Assembly: GCA_934630495.1 (NCBI GenBank)
Contig: CAKTVW010000013.1
Location: 1 to 52,828, forward strand
DNA: 52,828 bases
Origin: an uncultured Oscillospiraceae bacterium
GTDB taxonomy: Bacteria; Bacillota; Clostridia; Oscillospirales; Oscillospiraceae
Direction: 5' to 3'
Of this stretch, positions 1 through 8,261 are shown one piece after another (position 1 is the first letter of the stretch; every line of letters begins with the position of its first letter). The notes beneath the pieces were generated by a model, which saw only the letters and a program-made list of their open reading frames with translations, had not been told where the DNA came from and did not search any database. The translations under genes and the position numbers were made by a program.

Positions 1-76
1 CAAAGACGCCGCCAATCGACGCAAGGAGCAGCGTCAGCGCAAGCAGCAGCGCGCAGGCGCGGCATGTTATCTTCAT
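1..76 (-). CDS. Secreted or membrane protein, N-terminus only
   Basis: Only the first 25 codons lie in the window; the gene runs off its left edge. The ATG at 76..74 follows a good ribosome site (GGAGGC) and opens with a short charged start (MKITCR) followed by a long hydrophobic run (ALLLALTLLLASIGGVF). This is a signal peptide or first membrane segment. Nothing more can be said about function. The next gene on this strand, the serpin, ends 306 bp upstream with a MITE in between. Confidence 0.6.
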   Translation of the reverse strand, partial: MKITCRACALLLALTLLLASIGGVF

Positions 77-127
77 TTCCCGGCCTCCTATCGGCGTCGG
101 ACATACTTCCCGCGCCGCTTTTTCTAA

Positions 128-344
128 GGAATCTCTGAATAAATCGCCTGTGGCTGTCGCCGGATCTTTTTCGTCGGCTTTTCGGTTTGAAAAACTTGAA
201 ATATTGCGCAGCCGTTGGCGACAACGGAGCCTTACGGATGCGGCATGCCCCTTGCGGGTACACAAAGTATTCCTGCGTTTTTCAAATCTCAACCCGCCAA
301 AAAATCTCTCGGCGACAACTCTTGTCAATTTAATCAGAGCTCCC
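128..344. mobile_element. MITE with IS5-like termini, copy 1 (carries a ~57-bp internal insert)
   Basis: The ends are inverted repeats (GGAATCTCTGAATAAATCG at the left, its near complement ending in CAGAGCTCC at the right), flanked by CTAA on both sides (124-127 and 345-348). CTAR target duplications are typical of the IS5 family. A second copy lies in opposite orientation at 35043-35202. Compared with it, this copy has about 57 extra bases in the middle, including a CCTTACGGATGCGGC module also seen near 1750 and, inverted, near 12610. The right end has one extra C. No transposase is encoded. Confidence 0.75.
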
Positions 345-381
345 CTAACTCCTTCTTATTCTACACCGACCGGCCGGAATG

Positions 382-1605
382 TCAAGAAATGCTGTCCGTC
401 ACCCCGAGAAAAACGGGCATATTGTTTTCGTGGTCCCAGATCATCCACACAAACGGGCGGTCCAGTCTGACGGATTTTTCGATGCGGACGCTTTTTATCT
501 CCATCTCCACGACCGTCGAAGCGCCCGCCACGGTCCCCAGCTCGTCCACGGCCACGGAGGTCTGATGCAGAACGCGGCCGATATATACGTCGGGCGCCAT
601 GCGCGAAAAGTCGGCCTCTGAGGTCGAGAAGGCGTCGGGCATTCCCATCGCACACAGCGCGGCGCTCAATTCGCTCCGACAGCTCGCCGCGAAGCGTGGC
701 AGGGCGATGTTCACTCTTTCGTCCCGCACGCCGCTCATCAGCTCGGTCAGGGCTTTTCCATCCAATTGGTTTACATAATCCTCAATATCAGTGCCGTCGT
801 TCGGCAGCAGCGCGGCAAAGCTGTAGCGGCCGCCCGCGTAGTATTTGACGAAGCCTACGGCGTTTTCGTCCTCCAGATAGCCGCGCGTCGACTCGTGCAT
901 CATCCTTACGGTCTGCACGGTCCCGTCAAAGGCGGTAAACTCCTCATCAAGGACGGACTCAGCCGTAAAAGGCGTCTCCCACTTCGCGTCAAACGACAGT
1001 GCGTTGACCAGATACAGCGCGGCATTCGGGTCGGTCCGATCCAAAGCCTCTTTTATGCGGCCGTCCGTCTTTTCCGCGACCCACGCGTTCACCTGCGCGG
1101 CAAGCTTCGCGTCGAACTCGGTCTGATAGACGTCCGCGTCGTAATAGTCCCCGTTGACCTGCAAAAAATCCTGCACGACCGCACAGCCCTCACGGATCCA
1201 GATCGAGTTGGCGGAGCACAGCTCGCCGCCCTCGTATTTCCGACAGGCGGAGAGGTATTCGTTCAGCTCGTCGATCGGCAGGCCGAACACCGCCTCCATC
1301 TGCGCAAGCGTCTCTCCGTCGGCGCCGTTGGCGGTCATGGCAAGCGCCGTCAGAACGCTGTAGGGCGAAAGCGTCGTGTTCTCTCCGATGCGGCAGCTCT
1401 GCTTCAGCAGCTCTGCGGCAAAGTCGGACGCGGCCAGAGAAAATGCGGTGTCGGGCGTTTTTTCCTCGACGGTCCTCGGCGCGATCGACGCCATCAGGTC
1501 GACGGGTGTCCCGATCCCCGCCGACGGAGCGGCGGCACAAGCGCAGAGCTGCGCGGCAAGCACGCCCGTCAGCGCCAGCGCCGCTATTCTTTGAAACGAT
1601 CTCAT
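382..1605 (-). CDS. Lipoprotein serpin (serine protease inhibitor)
   Basis: The 407-residue protein is a full-length serpin behind a lipoprotein signal (cysteine at about residue 23 in ...AAQLCAC). Serpin landmarks include NTTLSPYSVLTALAM, ANSIWIREG, LVNALSFDAKWETPF and a C-terminal RPFVWMIWDHENNMPVFLG. The reactive-centre hinge DELGTVAGAST (354-364) has Gly at P15, Thr at P14 and small residues to P8, as in inhibitory serpins. Counting from E355 as P17 puts P1-P1' at K371-S372, which suggests a trypsin-like target; this is an inference. Gut clostridia are known to have elastase-inhibiting serpins. The ATG has a strong site (AAAGGAGGC). It appears to be a single-gene unit. Confidence 0.9.
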   Translation of the reverse strand: MRSFQRIAALALTGVLAAQLCACAAAPSAGIGTPVDLMASIAPRTVEEKTPDTAFSLAASDFAAELLKQSCRIGENTTLSPYSVLTALAMTANGADGETLAQMEAVFGLPIDELNEYLSACRKYEGGELCSANSIWIREGCAVVQDFLQVNGDYYDADVYQTEFDAKLAAQVNAWVAEKTDGRIKEALDRTDPNAALYLVNALSFDAKWETPFTAESVLDEEFTAFDGTVQTVRMMHESTRGYLEDENAVGFVKYYAGGRYSFAALLPNDGTDIEDYVNQLDGKALTELMSGVRDERVNIALPRFAASCRSELSAALCAMGMPDAFSTSEADFSRMAPDVYIGRVLHQTSVAVDELGTVAGASTVVEMEIKSVRIEKSVRLDRPFVWMIWDHENNMPVFLGVTDSIS

Positions 1606-1921
1606 GCGATAGCCTCCTTTCGATAACTGCCGTTTTGACGCGCCGAACGCAAAAAGGTTCCAAAAAAGAGGACGGGCCGTGCCCGTCCTCAGCGTGCCGA
1701 AAATTCAACTTGTCATTGCGGTGCCGCAATCGCGGCGGCTTCGCCGCCTTACGGATGCGGCTGTTCCTGTCTGAGGCAAGCAGGCATTTGAGAAAATGCG
1801 CGTTTTATGTAAACCGAAAGGGCACGCCGCAAAAATCAGCGCACAAGGATATACATGATTACCGCAGTAAAAACGCACGCGACCTCTCCGGTTGACATGG
1901 CATGACCGAAATCAAAAGGAT
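1606..1921. other. Intergenic stretch with hairpins, no gene seen
   Basis: This holds the serpin leader, one copy of the GAGGACGGGC hairpin (1668-1690), a GCGGCGG/CCGCCGC-type hairpin near 1731-1748 and the dispersed module CCTTACGGATGCGGC followed by TGTTCCTGT (about 1749-1772), which recurs inverted near 12600-12625. No open frame with a credible ribosome site was found. Confidence 0.5.
1668..1690. repeat. GAGGACGGGC palindromic hairpin, copy 1 of 3
   Basis: A perfect 10-bp stem, GAGGACGGGC / GCCCGTCCTC, with a CGT loop. The same 23 bp occurs at 2698-2720 and 2975-2997. It could act as a terminator or be a REP-like unit. Confidence 0.7.
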
Positions 1922-2365
1922 TTACGCCTCAACAAAATACAAAGTCGGAAGCAAGCGGTCTTGTTTTTGGTTTGTACCGGCAAAATCTCCAATAAAATAT
2001 ACATGCAGTTCCGTTGTTCCGGCGGGAAGTTCGGCGGTGTCTTGAAGGCTATCCATACTGTCGCCAAACTGTCCGAGAAGGAGCGCGTCTTTCAACAGTT
2101 TGCCTTCATCCTTTGGGAAGCATCCGTATAGTTGGATGCTAGTCGCCTCTGAGCATTCGACGGTAACTACACACTCTATATATACCTTATCGTTCAATAC
2201 ATAGAAATCGCTGAACCACGAATCGCTCTCCAAGACGCATACCTTTTCTTGGGCAATTGTTTCCAACTCTGCCGGGAAGCCGGTCTCATTATTTGCATTG
2301 CTGCAGGCGGTTATTGAGAAAGCAATCGCAATAATTACTATACAGAAGATAATTTTATGTTTCAT
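1922..2365 (-). CDS. Small lipoprotein of unknown function
   Basis: The 147-residue protein starts at the ATG at 2365..2363 (site AAAGGGG), giving MKHKIIFC, a hydrophobic core and a lipobox ITAC, so it should be a membrane-anchored extracytoplasmic lipoprotein. The mature part is acidic with no motif I recognise. Codon use is more AT-rich than in the neighbours. An upstream in-frame start at 2398 would put an unsuited stretch before the signal peptide, so I prefer the inner ATG. Confidence 0.65.
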   Translation of the reverse strand: MKHKIIFCIVIIAIAFSITACSNANNETGFPAELETIAQEKVCVLESDSWFSDFYVLNDKVYIECVVTVECSEATSIQLYGCFPKDEGKLLKDALLLGQFGDSMDSLQDTAELPAGTTELHVYFIGDFAGTNQKQDRLLPTLYFVEA

Positions 2366-2575
2366 GATATATCCCCTTTCCGTAAATCGTCTGAGCAAAA
2401 TCGTACATCCGTTATTCCTGCCGCTGCTGCCCCTAAAGGCAGCACTTTGAGAGCACCCCCCTCCATGTTATCGATATTCTGTGATCGGCAGGCCGACAGA
2501 CTAATTTCGCCGACTACAGTTTCTTTCGGTCCGATGCCGGTGTTCCTATTTCGCGCCGCCGAAGAGGCGCGGGCC

Positions 2576-2690
2576 GAATTTTGCCGCATCGGAGTGTGTC
2601 TCTCCGGAATTTTGCCTCTATAATATTATGTATTGGACCCATGCAATTTTGGACATTTTATGGCAAAATTTTTTGTAGAATTTTTATACA
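2576..2690. repeat. 115-bp dispersed element, copy 1
   Basis: The stretch starting GAATTTTGCCGCATCGGAG and running through CCTCTATAATATTATGTATTG and TTTTGGACATTTTATGG matches the reverse complement of 38818-38930 over its whole length with scattered differences. It is AT-rich, has a TATAAT box and no coding capacity. Its nature is unknown: MITE remnant, promoter-bearing repeat or small RNA. Confidence 0.65.
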
Positions 2691-2697
2691 ACCTGAA

Positions 2698-2720
2698 GAG
2701 GACGGGCCGTGCCCGTCCTC
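2698..2720. repeat. GAGGACGGGC palindromic hairpin, copy 2 of 3
   Basis: Identical 23-bp hairpin to that at 1668-1690. The following bases (CAGCGTGTCGAAAA here, AGCGTGCCGAAAA at copy 1) also match, so the repeat unit extends past the stem. Confidence 0.7.
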
Positions 2721-2974
2721 CAGCGTGTCGAAAAACCCTTTTCGGCACGCTGACAGGCTGCAAAAAAGTTCGGAAGACAAGCAACTCACGCCCGTCGGCG
2801 TACATAGGTACGGTAGGGCGTGAGTTGCGCAGTAAGTCAAAATTCTTGCGGAGCAAGCGAATTTTCACATTATAAAGTTTGGAATATCCCGTTTTTTCGA
2901 ATCAAAACTTAGATAGTGAAAATCTTTTAAAATGTTAGCCGATTTTGACGATTACGGACTTTTTTGACAGTCTG

Positions 2975-2997
2975 GAGGACGGGCCGTGCCCGTCCTC
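2975..2997. terminator. GAGGACGGGC hairpin, copy 3, end of the phosphatidyltransferase operon
   Basis: Same stem-loop as the other two copies, overlapping the stop codon of the zinc-ribbon gene on the minus strand. On that strand it is followed by CAGACTGTCAAAAAAGTC, so it may terminate the three-gene operon. Confidence 0.5.
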
Positions 2998-3184
2998 ATG
3001 TTCTTCTCAAGAAGATCTCGCCGCAATGGCGGCAGACAACCTTGGACTGTCCGCGTCCGGTCGGAACGGACTGCATTCTGCCGCAGGCCGGACAGCGAAA
3101 ATAGCGCTTCTGCGGCCCGTACCTCAGCCGCCTGCCGATCCGTTCCCGCCGAACGCTCAGGAACGCCAAAAAACGCCGTCTCAT
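2996..3184 (-). CDS. Small zinc-ribbon protein
   Basis: The 62-residue protein has two CxxC knuckles (CPACGR and CRHCGE) that form a four-cysteine zinc ribbon, after a basic N-terminus. Its ATG overlaps the stop of the upstream phosphatidyltransferase gene as ATGA, the usual sign of translational coupling, so it is real despite its size. Function is unknown; nucleic-acid binding or a structural role would be typical. Confidence 0.7.
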   Translation of the reverse strand: MRRRFLAFLSVRRERIGRRLRYGPQKRYFRCPACGRMQSVPTGRGQSKVVCRHCGEIFLRRT

Positions 3185-3783
3185 TTCGCGCCGCGCGTCG
3201 GATCATTGCGCGTTTCCCGCAGGATGCGGATGTAGTAAATGAAATACTTTACAAACGCCAGCAGCACCGTCGCGGCGATCAGGCAGGAATCCGCCCACAT
3301 AAACCACGCCGCAGGCTCGCGCCACAGGATCATAACGAACATCGAAAGATAGATCACGACCGTGCAGAGCTTGCCGTACCAGCCGGCGCTGTAGACATTG
3401 TGCGTGCGGTGCATGGTGACCAGCGTCATGATCCCGATCGTCGCCTCCTTGCACACCAGCACGCCCACGACCCACCAATTCCGCATCGGCAGCAGGCACA
3501 GCAGCACCGTGATCTGCGTCAGCTTATCGGCGATGGGATCGATGGCCTTTCCGAAATCGGACACCATGTGGAAGGTCCGCGCGATCCAGCCGTCGACAAC
3601 GTCCGTCACGCCGGAAAGGAACAGCACGCCGAACGCCCACAGCTCATACCCGCTGCTGTGCAGATACACGATCAGCGGGATCAGCGCCAAGCGGAAAAAG
3701 CTCAGCATATTCGGCAGCGTAAAGATGCGGTCCGTATCCACGCGCTGCGCCTGCTCAAGCTGCTGTTTTTCCTTGTCACTCAT
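3181..3783 (-). CDS. CDP-alcohol phosphatidyltransferase (PgsA-like)
   Basis: The 200-residue membrane enzyme should transfer a phosphatidyl group from CDP-diacylglycerol to an alcohol such as glycerol 3-phosphate. The family signature DG-x2-AR-x8-G-x3-D-x3-D is intact (DGWIARTFHMVSDFGKAIDP then IAD). Several membrane segments follow. The start overlaps the upstream gene by 8 bp and has a GGAGG site inside it. The alcohol acceptor cannot be read from the sequence, so pgsA itself is not claimed. Confidence 0.85.
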   Translation of the reverse strand: MSDKEKQQLEQAQRVDTDRIFTLPNMLSFFRLALIPLIVYLHSSGYELWAFGVLFLSGVTDVVDGWIARTFHMVSDFGKAIDPIADKLTQITVLLCLLPMRNWWVVGVLVCKEATIGIMTLVTMHRTHNVYSAGWYGKLCTVVIYLSMFVMILWREPAAWFMWADSCLIAATVLLAFVKYFIYYIRILRETRNDPTRGAK

Positions 3784-4594
3784 GCTTATCCGCCTCCGTC
3801 ACAGGCTCGACCGTCGGCACGAACAATGCCGCCAGCTTCGAGCGCCGCTGCTTTTTCTGCTGGAAATATCCGATCACGCTGAAGGTCAGCGCGCCGACCA
3901 GATTCACGATCAGGTCCTCCATGGTATCGTACAGGCCGATGTCCAGATAGCCGCCCAGTCCGAGGCTTTCGCCGTTGACCGCCGCGTCCGTGATGCCCTT
4001 GACCGTAATGGGGATATTTTTATTTGTGGGGTCGAGCGCGACCGAGGTGATGCTGTGGACCACGGTGTCCTTCTGCATATCCAAGGTAAACAGGCGGTCC
4101 ATGGAAAACTCAAAGATCTCCCACAGCGCGCCGATCGTCATGGAAAAGCAGAACGCCGTCAATGCAAGGAAGATCGGCGACATTTCAAAGCTGATGCGGC
4201 GGTCGCGGTTGAGCACGTCGACCATGGAATAGCCCACGGCGGCGTAGATAAAGCCGCTCACGGTGTGCATCGCCTTATCCCAGAACGGCACCGTCACATA
4301 GAAGCAGGCAAGCTCTCCGAGAATTTCCGCCGCGAAGATAAACACGGTCAGCGTGATCTCCAGTCCGGAGGGCAGACGGATCTCGAGCTTCTTCTCGATA
4401 AACGAGGGCAGCAGCAGGAGCACCAGCGTCAGCAGACAGGTATACACGCTTTCGGCCTGACCGCTGAAGATCGAACGGATCAGCACGCCGAGCACCAGCA
4501 GACGGACGACCGCGTAGGTGATGAGTGTGGCCTTGCTCTTTTTTTCGCGTCGTTTCTTAAATTCTTCTTTCTGTTTCTTCAGGTCGCGTTTCAT
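3776..4594 (-). CDS. Multi-pass membrane protein, YjdF/DUF2238-like
   Basis: The 272-residue protein has a highly charged N-terminus (KKQKEEFKKRREKKSK) and about six membrane segments. The stretch around DKAMHTVSGF and SMTIGALWEIFEFSMDR, with conserved His/Glu in the membrane region, resembles the DUF2238/YjdF family. That family has no firm biochemical role. It is the first gene of a three-gene overlapping operon with the phosphatidyltransferase and the zinc ribbon. The ATG at 4594 has a GAGAGGTGA site. Confidence 0.65.
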   Translation of the reverse strand: MKRDLKKQKEEFKKRREKKSKATLITYAVVRLLVLGVLIRSIFSGQAESVYTCLLTLVLLLLPSFIEKKLEIRLPSGLEITLTVFIFAAEILGELACFYVTVPFWDKAMHTVSGFIYAAVGYSMVDVLNRDRRISFEMSPIFLALTAFCFSMTIGALWEIFEFSMDRLFTLDMQKDTVVHSITSVALDPTNKNIPITVKGITDAAVNGESLGLGGYLDIGLYDTMEDLIVNLVGALTFSVIGYFQQKKQRRSKLAALFVPTVEPVTEADKHE

Positions 4595-4680
4595 GATCTC
4601 ACCTCTCTCCTATTTTATCCACGGATTCTCAACTGCACATCAACGGGAGGTAAAAATTAGTTGAAGAATCCAACAAATTC

Positions 4681-4739
4681 TTTCAAAGCGCCTTGTTTTA
4701 TGCTATACTGTGAGCAGCCGCGCGATCACCGCGCGGCTG
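4681..4739 (+). promoter_or_regulatory. Promoter and leader hairpin of the two-component operon
   Basis: A TATACT box at 4704-4709 lies 17 bp after TTTCAA at 4681-4686 (weak -35). The transcribed leader then forms a 10-bp stem, CAGCCGCGCG (4715-4724) / CGCGCGGCTG (4730-4739), only a few bases before the ribosome site GAAGGGAGG. The stem may affect translation of the response regulator. Confidence 0.5.
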
Positions 4740-4759
4740 TCTAGAAGGGAGGCGTTCGT

Positions 4760-5437
4760 GTGTTCAGAATATTGGTCGCGGAGGACGATCTTGAGCTGAG
4801 GCAGCTTTTCTGCCGCGTGCTCGTGCGCAGCGGATTTACGCCGCTGGAGGCGGCGGACGGCGTGGAAGCGCTGGAGCTGCTGGAGCACCACGCCGTCGAC
4901 CTGATCGTTTCGGATATCATGATGCCGCGAATGGACGGCTACGCGCTGGTGCGCACGCTTCGCGGCAGCGGGAGTAAGCTTCCCGTGCTGATGATCACGG
5001 CGCGCGACGGCTTTCAGGACCTGCAATCTGGCTTCTTGTCCGGCGCGGACGATTATATGGTCAAGCCCATCAACGTAAACGAGCTGGTCCTTCGCATCAA
5101 CGCGCTGCTCAGGCGGGCGCAGATGGTCGCGGAGCGAAAACAGACGATCGGAAGCACTGTGCTGGATTTTGATTCCTTCACCGTCCGCACGGGAGCCGCC
5201 GAGACCGTTCTGCCGCAGAAGGAGTTTTTACTGCTGTACAAGCTGGTATCGTCGCCGGGGCGCATCTTCACGCGCCAGCAGCTCATGGACGACATCTGGG
5301 GCATGGACACGCAAACGGAGGCCCACACCGTAGACGTGCACATCAACCGTCTGCGCGACCGTTTCCGCAGCAACCCCGATTTTGAAATTCAGACCGTGCG
5401 CGGAATCGGATATAAGGCGGTGCGCCGCAATGGATAA
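4760..5437 (+). CDS. OmpR-family response regulator
   Basis: 225 residues, starting at GTG. The receiver domain (1-115) has the acidic pocket (EDD at 8-10), the phospho-acceptor D52 (SDIMMPRMDG) and the conserved Lys of MVKPI. The C-terminal winged-helix domain (about 125-225) ends with HTVDVHINRLR and TVRGIGYKAV, the usual OmpR/PhoB ending. It overlaps the sensor kinase gene by 8 bp, so the two form one unit. The signal and target genes cannot be read from the sequence. Confidence 0.93.
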   Translation: MFRILVAEDDLELRQLFCRVLVRSGFTPLEAADGVEALELLEHHAVDLIVSDIMMPRMDGYALVRTLRGSGSKLPVLMITARDGFQDLQSGFLSGADDYMVKPINVNELVLRINALLRRAQMVAERKQTIGSTVLDFDSFTVRTGAAETVLPQKEFLLLYKLVSSPGRIFTRQQLMDDIWGMDTQTEAHTVDVHINRLRDRFRSNPDFEIQTVRGIGYKAVRRNG

Positions 5438-6455
5438 CAAGCTCTCTCCGCGAATGCGGGCCTACTACACGCTGATCGTGTTTATCATCGTTCTGTTTTC
5501 CTTCTGCGCGATCGCGGGGACGATGCTCCTGCTGGAAACGCTCGGCGTCATCCGCACGCCCGGACTGTCGACGCTGCTGTCCCTGCTGCTTGTCTCCACC
5601 GTGGCAAGCGCGCTGATCAGCTACTATGTCGGCAAGCGCGTTCTGACGCCCATGGTCAAGCTGAGCAAGGCCTCCAAGGAGGTCGCCAAGGGTAATTTCA
5701 ACATCACCGTGGAGGATTCCAGCAGGCTTGAGGAGGTGCAGACCACCTTCCGCAATTTTAACGCCATGGTGCAGGAACTGAACAGCATCTCCACGCTCAG
5801 CAACGACTTTATCGCAAACGTCTCGCATGAATTTAAGACCCCTCTGACGGCCATTGAGGGCTATACCATGCTTTTGCAGGACCCCACGCTGTCCGAGGCC
5901 GAGCGCGGCGAATATCTGGACAAGATTCTTTATAATACCCACCGTCTGACGGAGCTGATCGGCAACATTCTGATGCTCACCAAGCTGGAAAACAAGCTTC
6001 TGCCCGAGCAGTATACCACCTTCCGCCTTGACGAGCAGATTCGTCAGGCCGCCGTCAGTCTGGAACCGGAATGGTCGAAAAAAAAGATCGGCTTCCGCGC
6101 CGAGCTGCCCGAGGTCACCCTCCACGGCTGTGAAAGCCTGCTGTTCCACGTCTGGACGAACCTGATCGCCAACGCCGTAAAATTCAGCCCGCCGGGCAGC
6201 GACATCGAGATCACGCTGCTGGAGCAGACGGAATGCGTGGTCGTCGGGGTGCGCGACCACGGGATCGGCATGACCGAGGCGGTCAAAGCGCGGATCTTTG
6301 AAAAATTTTATCAGGGCGACGCCTCGCACAAGGCGGCGGGGAACGGGCTGGGGCTTGCCATGGTCAAGCGCATCGTCGAGCTTTCCGAGGGCGTGATCGA
6401 GGTCGACAGCACTCCCGGCGAAGGCTCGGAGTTCCGCGTGATCCTGCCGAAGTAA
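5430..6455 (+). CDS. Sensor histidine kinase
   Basis: The 341-residue kinase starts at the ATG inside the end of the regulator gene. It has two membrane segments (about 12-36 and 47-67) with almost no extracytoplasmic loop, a HAMP linker (68-120), the phospho-acceptor H133 in NVSHEFKTPLT, and an ATPase domain with N box (NLIANAVKFSP), G1 (DHGIGM) and G2 (GNGLGLAMVKRIVE). The very short outside loop suggests that it senses the membrane itself or a partner protein, as intramembrane-sensing kinases do (inference). Confidence 0.92.
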   Translation: MDNKLSPRMRAYYTLIVFIIVLFSFCAIAGTMLLLETLGVIRTPGLSTLLSLLLVSTVASALISYYVGKRVLTPMVKLSKASKEVAKGNFNITVEDSSRLEEVQTTFRNFNAMVQELNSISTLSNDFIANVSHEFKTPLTAIEGYTMLLQDPTLSEAERGEYLDKILYNTHRLTELIGNILMLTKLENKLLPEQYTTFRLDEQIRQAAVSLEPEWSKKKIGFRAELPEVTLHGCESLLFHVWTNLIANAVKFSPPGSDIEITLLEQTECVVVGVRDHGIGMTEAVKARIFEKFYQGDASHKAAGNGLGLAMVKRIVELSEGVIEVDSTPGEGSEFRVILPK

Positions 6456-6466
6456 CCCTCCCGGCG

Positions 6467-6538
6467 CGCCGCCCGAGAGACGCGCTGCCGGAGAGACGCA
6501 CTGCCCGAAAGGCACACTGCCCGAGAGACGCGCTGTCC
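6467..6538. repeat. Tandem repeat, 16-bp unit, about 4 copies
   Basis: Degenerate copies of CTGCCCGAGAGACGCG follow each other directly after the kinase stop. No gene or promoter is visible in them. Confidence 0.6.
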
Positions 6539-6560
6539 TCCTGCCTAATATGCAAATTAA

Positions 6561-6600
6561 CAGGGTGCGGTCATTCGACCGCACCCTGTTGTGCTTGTCA
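6561..6600 (+). terminator. Terminator of the two-component operon
   Basis: A strong 12-bp stem, CAGGGTGCGGTC / GACCGCACCCTG, with an ATTC loop, followed by TTGTGCTTG. It ends the regulator/kinase transcript. Confidence 0.7.
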
Positions 6601-6616
6601 AAGCACTCCCCCATAT

Positions 6617-6737
6617 GTCATTGCGAGGTTTGCGGAGCAAACCGTGGCAATCCGCATCTCTTTACGCCGGTTTTGCCTTAAAAACCTTACAGAGGAGAAC
6701 GGATTGCCGCGTCGGGCTGCGCCCTCCTCGCAATGAC
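6617..6737. repeat. GTCATTGCGAGG palindromic element, full copy
   Basis: Both ends carry the inverted module GTCATTGCGAGG...GGCAATCCG / CGGATTGCC...CCTCGCAATGAC. The 121-bp unit has the shape of a non-coding MITE. Half copies occur at 12364-12400 and 44025-44106. The tail after it (TATTTTACTCCGACCGGCAAGC, 6758-6779) is also shared with the copy near 44106. Confidence 0.7.
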
Positions 6738-6837
6738 AAGAATGGGAGATTATCTCCCTATTTTACTCCGACCGGCAAGCAGGAACGTTTGTGAGCGCCG
6801 ACGGGGACACCGGCGACCGGCTTACGGTATCATTCGG

Positions 6838-8097
6838 TCATTTGCTCAGGGCTGCAATGTCCTCATAAGACACATCGGCAGGCACTGCGGGAGCGCCCTT
6901 GCGCGAAACGATCAGGATCGCGGCAAAGCACAGCGCGGCGGGCACAAGGTAGAGCAGAGAAAGCATGCTGCGTGTGCTCGCAAACGCCAAGCCTGCATAC
7001 ACGAGGCCGTATGAGACGACCTCCGGGAGCACGACGACCTTGCACAGCGTCATGCCCCAGCCGCCGAAGGCGGCGCGGCGCGCGTCCGAAAGCAATTCGG
7101 GCGCGGGACGGGGAATGCGCTTACGGAAGACGATCAGGACGACGATGCCGCCGACCGTCAGCACGCCCGCGGCGATCATCCACCAGCGGTCAAACACGTC
7201 GCCGAAGCACAGACAGCCGATGCTGCCCAGCGTGGCAAAGAGGTTTATCATCCCGTGCAGGAGCATGGTATAGACGATCTTGCCCGTGCGCAGATAGACC
7301 AGCGCGAAGATAATGCCCACGCCGAACGCGAGGAAGAACTGCGTCCCGTTCCGATGCGCCATGCCGAAGATCAGGGCGGTGGCAAGGACGGCGTACCGTT
7401 CGCCGTGGACGCGCATCCGATCGAGCATGAATTTGCGGAAGATCAGCTCCTCCGCGATCGGCGCGACGAGCACGGTGACGAACCACATCGGCGCGGAGGC
7501 CCAGCCGAAGTCCGCGGTCTCGACGGGCACAAAAAAGGCGGGGAAATTGCCGACCAGCGCGCCGATGCCCCAGACGCCGAAGCACGCAAGCGCGATCAGC
7601 AGGAATTTACCGACCGAGAGCGGCCTGACCTCGGGCGGGACGGCGGTCAGCCGCCTGCGCATCACCTTGGAAACGGCGATGCCGCCCGCCAGCCCGCCCG
7701 TATAGGCGACCGCGTAGACGGCTAAGACCGCGAAAATGAATGTCCGGTTTTCGCCGAGCATCCGGAGCCGGTCAAACAGCTCCAAATCTCCGTTGCCGAA
7801 GAAAATGTCGGAGAACATGACGGAATAGAGGCCCCCCATGACAATGCTCATCAGCAGGCTGAGTATGGCCGATGCGATCTCCTTCTGTACGCCGTAGGTA
7901 ATCAAACCGCCCAGATAGCTGAGCTGATAGGAGCGCCGCATATCGCGGAAGGCGCGCTGCTCGGGGTCCTCGACCGGAGCGGCAGGCGCGGGAACGGCGG
8001 GCACGACGGGTACGGGAGCGGCGTGGACGGGCGCTCCGCACTGCACGCAGAATTTTGCGTTTTCCCGCAGGGCGGCGCCGCAGCTTGTGCAGAACAT
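6838..8097 (-). CDS. CPBP-family intramembrane protease with N-terminal zinc ribbon
   Basis: The 419-residue protein starts at the ATG at 8097, giving MFCTSCGAALRENAKFCVQCGA, a four-cysteine zinc ribbon. A Pro/Ala-rich linker and about nine membrane segments follow. The three CPBP/CAAX-protease motifs are present in order: EELIFRKFMLDR (EExxxR), FGMAHRN (FxxxH) and HGMINLFA (HxxxN). These ligate zinc in the membrane active site, so catalysis is likely. The substrate is unknown; relatives act in prenyl-protein processing or bacteriocin self-immunity. The membrane tail after the last motif is unusually long (over 120 residues). Confidence 0.85.
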   Translation of the reverse strand: MFCTSCGAALRENAKFCVQCGAPVHAAPVPVVPAVPAPAAPVEDPEQRAFRDMRRSYQLSYLGGLITYGVQKEIASAILSLLMSIVMGGLYSVMFSDIFFGNGDLELFDRLRMLGENRTFIFAVLAVYAVAYTGGLAGGIAVSKVMRRRLTAVPPEVRPLSVGKFLLIALACFGVWGIGALVGNFPAFFVPVETADFGWASAPMWFVTVLVAPIAEELIFRKFMLDRMRVHGERYAVLATALIFGMAHRNGTQFFLAFGVGIIFALVYLRTGKIVYTMLLHGMINLFATLGSIGCLCFGDVFDRWWMIAAGVLTVGGIVVLIVFRKRIPRPAPELLSDARRAAFGGWGMTLCKVVVLPEVVSYGLVYAGLAFASTRSMLSLLYLVPAALCFAAILIVSRKGAPAVPADVSYEDIAALSK

Positions 8098-8184
8098 ATT
8101 GCAGATCCTCTCTTTCTCTGATCTTAATTCCATTATAGCAGAGTACGCGGCGCAATGCAACAGGATATCTCAAAAAAGAACCGC

Positions 8185-8243
8185 TTGCTTCCTGCCGGGA
8201 ATGTGGTAAAATATCCGCAAAGAGGGCCGTTCCGCAGGGAACG
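8185..8243 (+). promoter_or_regulatory. Promoter and leader hairpin of the cobalamin operon
   Basis: TTGCTT (8185-8190), 16 bp, TAAAAT (8207-8212). The short leader forms CCGTTCC/GGAACGG. I see no adenosylcobalamin riboswitch: the leader is under 60 bases. Confidence 0.5.
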
Positions 8244-8261
8244 GCGGAAGGAGGCGGAACG

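Larger units (their letters stand above)
2366..2995. other. Repeat-rich intergenic region
   Basis: No convincing gene. It contains the 115-bp element (2576-2690), two copies of the GAGGACGGGC hairpin and an AT-rich patch (2870-2960). The short open frames here lack ribosome sites and overlap the repeats. Confidence 0.5.

Noticed and set aside
150..470. Small plus-strand genes at 150-565
   Set aside because: They overlap the MITE and the serpin end and lack ribosome sites.
6467..6538. Second small CRISPR array
   Set aside because: The 16-bp units are directly adjacent with no spacers; it is a simple tandem repeat.
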